Source of the DNA: Sinotaia quadrata
Lineage: Eukaryota; Mollusca; Gastropoda; Architaenioglossa; Viviparidae
NCBI GenBank assembly: GCA_028829895.1
Contig: CM054179.1
Location: forward strand, 55,807,891 to 55,871,890
DNA: 64,000 nucleotides
Reading direction: 5' to 3'
In this document: positions 59,511 through 64,000 of the stretch, one piece after another
How the letters are laid out: each line of letters starts with the position of its first letter
Numbering within the stretch: position 1 is the first letter of the stretch
Position numbers and translations under genes: made by a program
Notes under the pieces: model-generated
The model's input: the letters and a program-made list of their open reading frames with translations, nothing else
Told to the model about the DNA's origin: nothing
The model's database searches: none

Positions 59511-59884
59511 ATAGTGCTGTGTTTCTTTTATACATATATACTATTTTATGTACTTTTAATTGTAGTAGATATTTATGTAGTTAATAGGAAATAGATTATA
59601 TTTTGTTTTGTGTATTTTTTTATAATTTATATTTTGGTGGGTCTATAGCGTATTTTATTATTTATGTGTTAGAAAGGTTTTTCCTATAGTGACACCGTAT
59701 AAACATGACTTCGTAAAATGTTATGTATTGTTGATATAATATGGATTAATACCCAATTTGTACTGAAGGAAAACTATATGCAAAGTTTTATTCAAACAGT
59801 AATGGCCATTTTAACATATACAGTTCATAAACTTCTTTTATAAAACAGTTCGTGAAAGAAATTCATTCAACTCACAAGGATGAA

Positions 59885-60085
59885 CTTATTGATAATCGTG
59901 TATGTTTTACTACTGATAATCGTGTAGAGATATAATGCTTTAGTTTTATTACTGATATAATCGTGTAGAGATATAATGCTTTAGTTTTACTACTGACAAT
60001 CGTGTAGAGATATAATGCTTTAGTTTTACTACTGATAATCGTGTAGAGATATAATGCTTTAGTTTTACTACTGACAATCGTGTGG
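59885..60085. repeat. About 39-bp tandem repeat
   Basis: Five copies of TACTGATAATCGTGTAGAGA plus TATAATGCTTTAGTTTTAC. Confidence 0.9.
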
Positions 60086-60089
60086 AATC

Positions 60090-61720
60090 CCTTTAAGCGA
60101 GTAGCATTAGTAAGGGAAGAGAAATAACCGGTCTAGTTTAGATGATAAAAGTTGTCCTTAAGCTTAACTCTATACACCCCTCGATAATAAATAAGCAAAA
60201 TAAATCGCTCAGTTAAATACATAGTTAGACAGTAGTTAATAATAGTTGCAAATTCTAAAGAATTGCTTTTAATAAAATTCTTGATCAAGTATAAATCGGA
60301 ATACAGTACGGGAAACCATTTCATCCCAAGGGGTTAACTGTCAAGTCTGATCGACAAAAAGTTTTAAAGGCCTTGGAAGTGAAACGACGCTAGCGGACAA
60401 TGAAAAACGTTTATTTCATTATTTCTTTTATTTATTTTTTGTTTGGGGGGAGAGGGAGAACCTTCAGTAGTAAAAAAAATGGCTTAAAATGTTCAATATG
60501 CAGTGACGCTAACTACTTTAGAAGTAGACTATTGTTAGCTTTATGTAATTAGCTTTTTTCTCTCTTTTCTAATTTTGTCTATTTTTGTAGAATATATCCA
60601 TTAAACATGAAGTTACACCCACTGACTTCTTTAAGAACTGGGATTGTATTGGAGATCAGAAAATAATGTCGCCATCTCTTTTCTCCCAGAGCACACCGAA
60701 TTTACACGTATTTCGTTCTTCTGACGTCATTCAAGGCGGCTCATTATTACGTCATTATATGGCCACATTTGCTTTAGGGGGGAAAGTACAGACGATGGTA
60801 ATCTTACTGAATTATGTTTTTATTATAGAGAATGTGGGGATCGAACACATTAGATAGTCTAATCTTATAGATTTTTAAATGGTTTCATAATTTTTAAATG
60901 ACTGATCAGTGTTGAGTAGCACACTGATTTTCAAATAGTCTTACCATCCTAGATGAATAATGTTTATTTTCTGACTGCACAACAAACAAAAAGCTCTGCC
61001 ATCATGCGTCCAAAGCAAAGGGTATAGGAAGTTACATCAGATTTTGAGACAATTATTTACATACACGCTTTTGTGTGTCAATTTTTGCTAAAGATGATAT
61101 GGTATTTTTGATCCATAAATGGTGGTTTATATAAATTGTATTTCTTCGATAGTGGGAATGAAATGTTTAGTACTATATATTTTTTTTAATTAAAAGGGTA
61201 AGACAACGCGCTAAGTAAATTTAAAGATATATAGATACAAACATAATTATTTTCTTACCAATCCAAGAACCGAAAATGACAAAAGTTACAGCCAAAGAGC
61301 ATAATTGTGGATCCATCATAGCATTAGTAAATTCCGCGTCCTGGGAACAATTTTATACTCGCCAGTTTCAATGTGGTGTTTCAAAGTAGTCATTAAGTAA
61401 CACAAGATCTAAAACTACAATAAATGCACATCTCAACAGCACAATCTGCACTTGTACATCTTTTTCTAAATGTGTAAAATCCTTCCAAGATTCTGCGTTC
61501 TACGTAATAACCATACGATCGTATTGAAATGCGCTTGTGGTTGAATGTAAAATATGGCAGCCTATGTCATACAGTGACAATTACAGAGTATTACACTAAT
61601 AAAATAGGATTACACTATTTGTTAAATAAGATGAAATATAAGGTTTGATTGAGTATTTATTAACAATACACAAAGAAGATAACAGTTTCGAGTACCATCA
61701 AAGAGAGTACTAGAATCTAA
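60090..61720. other. Upstream DNA, no feature
   Basis: AT-rich, with no recognisable gene or mobile element. Confidence 0.45.
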
Positions 61721-61729
61721 TGCAGTGTT

Positions 61730-61925
61730 TTATTAGCTTTGAATAATGTATGTAGGTCAATGTGATATATAAACTCTAATGCAGTGTTTTATTAGCTTTG
61801 AATAATGTATGTAGGCCAATGTGATATATAAACTTTAATGCAGTATTTTATTTGAATAATATATCATTTGTAGGCCAATGTGATATATAAAATCTAATGC
61901 AGTGTAGGCCAATGTGATAATCTAA
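61730..61925. repeat. Degenerate repeat, about 60 bp
   Basis: TAATGCAGTGTTTTATTAGC and GTAGGCCAATGTGATATATA recur four times with deletions. Confidence 0.8.
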
Positions 61926-62779
61926 TGCAGTTTTATTAGCATCTATCTCTCGTCCTGATCAGGGGAGATCATTCATAAATATATATACAGATTCTTCGTC
62001 CTGATCAGGTGAGCTCGTCAATTTCATCAACTCTTCAATAACTGTAACAATATTTAGTAGTGGCACATTTTCATAGATAGGTAGGTAGTTTTGTTTGTTA
62101 TTGATAATATTACTGTAAATTAAGACTTTTGGCCATTGACATTTTGGTCCAGCGAACATTTTGCCAATAATTTATGATAATTTGTGGGTTTTCACCCTGA
62201 AACATTTTTATTGTATGCAATTTATCTATTTTTAATTTTTACTTTTCATTCATTATTCATTACTCTGGTACCTCACCCCATGAATGCTGTGTGGATGTTT
62301 CTCTGGATGAATGACTATCAGCTGTCCGTGAGTGTCCCCATATTTCCGAGAATAAATTCTCATCAGTACCTTTATTCAAAGTATCTGTTTTGGTTGTTGC
62401 GAGTAGAATTCAGAGTGGTTATTTGTCAGTTTGTCTTATCTATCCACATTTCACATTCAACCCTACATGTGTGCACTCACACAGCTGACTCTCACACTTT
62501 ACCCTGCATTCAGAATAAAATTCCCCCCTCCCACGAACATCATGGTGTCTGTGAGCGAGAGTTTATTTTCCATCCTGCAAACTTGGTGGTCATTGGCTAG
62601 ACCACTACCCCCTTCCAGGTGTTGGTGAAATCAGCTACAAGGCTCATGATGAGGGGATTATTGACTAATACCAAGATTTTCAAACTGAGTTGTGATCACC
62701 CCACCTTCAAAACTATTATTATCATTATAGTTAATACTATTTTTATATGAAGCTTGAGAATCTCATGACTAATATACTA

Positions 62780-63300
62780 AGTGGGGGTGAACTACTGCTC
62801 CTGGCTTACATTTGAATTCAATAACTGGGTAAGAGCTACTTACTTGGGCTTGTTGCATACTTACTGATTGGGGATGAACTAATGACACGGCATATTGTAG
62901 TTTACTGACTGGGGAGGAACTATTGAACTGGACTTATTGTTTTTTGAACAGGGATAAGTCATTGATCTTTGTTTACTGCTTAGTTTACTGAATGAGGATG
63001 AACTATAGACCTTGGTTTACTGTTTACTTAATTGGGATGAATTATATAACTGGGCTTAAAGTTCACTGTCTAGGGATGACCTATAGACCTTGATTTACTG
63101 TTTATTTAATGAGGATGAAATATATAACTGGGTTTATAGTTCACTGTCTAGAGATGATCTATAGACCTGGGCTTATTGTTTATAGATTCTAGCTCTGGAC
63201 CTTTGTTTATTGAGTATAGATGAGTCGTAGATATTGACTTATTATTCACTGAGGATGAGCTATAGCTCTGGCTTATTGTTTGTTTGATGGGATGAGCCAG
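62780..63300. repeat. Degenerate minisatellite, about 55-60 bp
   Basis: Repeating pattern of GGGATGAACTAT, CTGGGCTTATTGTTTACTG and CTATAGACCTTG, about nine copies. Confidence 0.75.
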
Positions 63301-63304
63301 GATA

Positions 63305-64000
63305 TGTTTATGTAGCAATTATTAAATTGAGAATTGAGTTTTTCTGCTAAACATTTTGATCATCTCCCAAATGCTATTTATTGTATGCAATTTCTGATCT
63401 AATATAGCATACATTTTACTCCCTCAATTTAACATGCCAAGTTTTAGGTGGCTAGTATTTACTGCACACACTTTCTGATCCAATATAGCATACATCTTAT
63501 TCCCTCAGTTAAACAGGCTTACAGAATTATTATAGTAATAGAGGGGATGTTGCAGCCGGTTGAAATTGAAATCAATACCAAAGCCAAGGCAAAGATGTTG
63601 CATTTGTGCAAAACAAAAAACCATACTATTACTAACCAAAATGCAAAGTTGCTTTGTGTGTAATCCCCTGCTTTCAAATATTTCATTCACAAGTGAGATT
63701 GTAAATTCTTCCTTCTGTTATAATTCTTCTTTCCTTTTCTCTATTTTCTTCTATGTATTACATCAGCAGTTTATGAACATTTATTTTCATACTTTACAAC
63801 ACATATAATTCAGCAACATCATATTTTAAATTTATTTTCTGTTCATTTACAACTTTTTACATGCACACGTCTTTTTCAGTGTATTTACATAATTTCATAA
63901 TTTTATTTGTATGTTTTCTTCTTTTGCTCCTGATGAAATTGAATACATATTCAGTGCTTTTATTTGTACCTGACAATGTACCTCAGTAGATTTGTACCAT
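63305..64000. other. Right end, no feature
   Basis: AT-rich. A short sequence (TTTCTGATC(C/T)AATATAGCATACAT) occurs twice near 63392 and 63470. No gene recognised. Confidence 0.45.

Noticed and set aside
62184..62600. 138-codon plus-strand frame
   Set aside because: Hydrophobic then Cys/His-rich with no recognisable domain or splice context; probably chance.

Overview
The window looks like animal nuclear DNA: AT-rich, with genes split into small exons by long introns, GT-AG splice sites, dense minisatellites and microsatellites, and decayed DNA and LINE transposons. Proteins, repeat style and transposon types fit a mollusc, most likely a cephalopod such as an octopus; the taxon is inference, not proof.

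Two protein-coding genes could be assembled exon by exon, both on the minus strand and both complete with every splice phase consistent. (1) SLC33A1, the ER acetyl-CoA transporter: 8 coding exons, 26255 down to 9392, 572 residues, plus a probable 5' UTR exon near 26860-26930. (2) An arylsulfatase of the B/I/J type: 13 coding exons, 55448 down to 30887, 494 residues, plus a 5' UTR exon at about 57548-57672 with a TATA box and a CRE palindrome. All ten expected active-site residues are present. The two genes lie head to tail with about 4 kb between them. No biochemical link between them is evident (acetyl-CoA import into the ER, and lysosomal or secreted sulfate-ester hydrolysis).

Layout: 1-9391 is downstream of SLC33A1 and holds only minisatellite arrays and unassigned AT-rich DNA. 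9392-26930 is SLC33A1; its intron 3 carries a 2.44 kb decayed hAT element with an 8-bp target duplication, and a piggyBac fragment. 27000-30700 is intergenic, with a duplicated PIF1/Helitron helicase tail just upstream of the SLC33A1 promoter. 30700-57700 is the arylsulfatase gene. Its introns hold many tandem arrays, a hAT MITE with a perfect 8-bp target duplication, two piggyBac-like remnants, a possible LTR remnant and a LINE fragment. 57700-64000 is upstream DNA with arrays and one orphan coding-like island.

The most unusual signal is that several arylsulfatase intron minisatellites begin exactly at exon edges, and their units contain the exon edge together with its splice site. Exon 9 has an acceptor array of 53-bp units; exon 10 a donor array, also 53 bp; exon 11 a donor array of about 30 bp; exon 5 a donor array of about 38 bp; and exon 2 possibly a donor array. 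Real splice sites therefore sit beside rows of near-copies of themselves.
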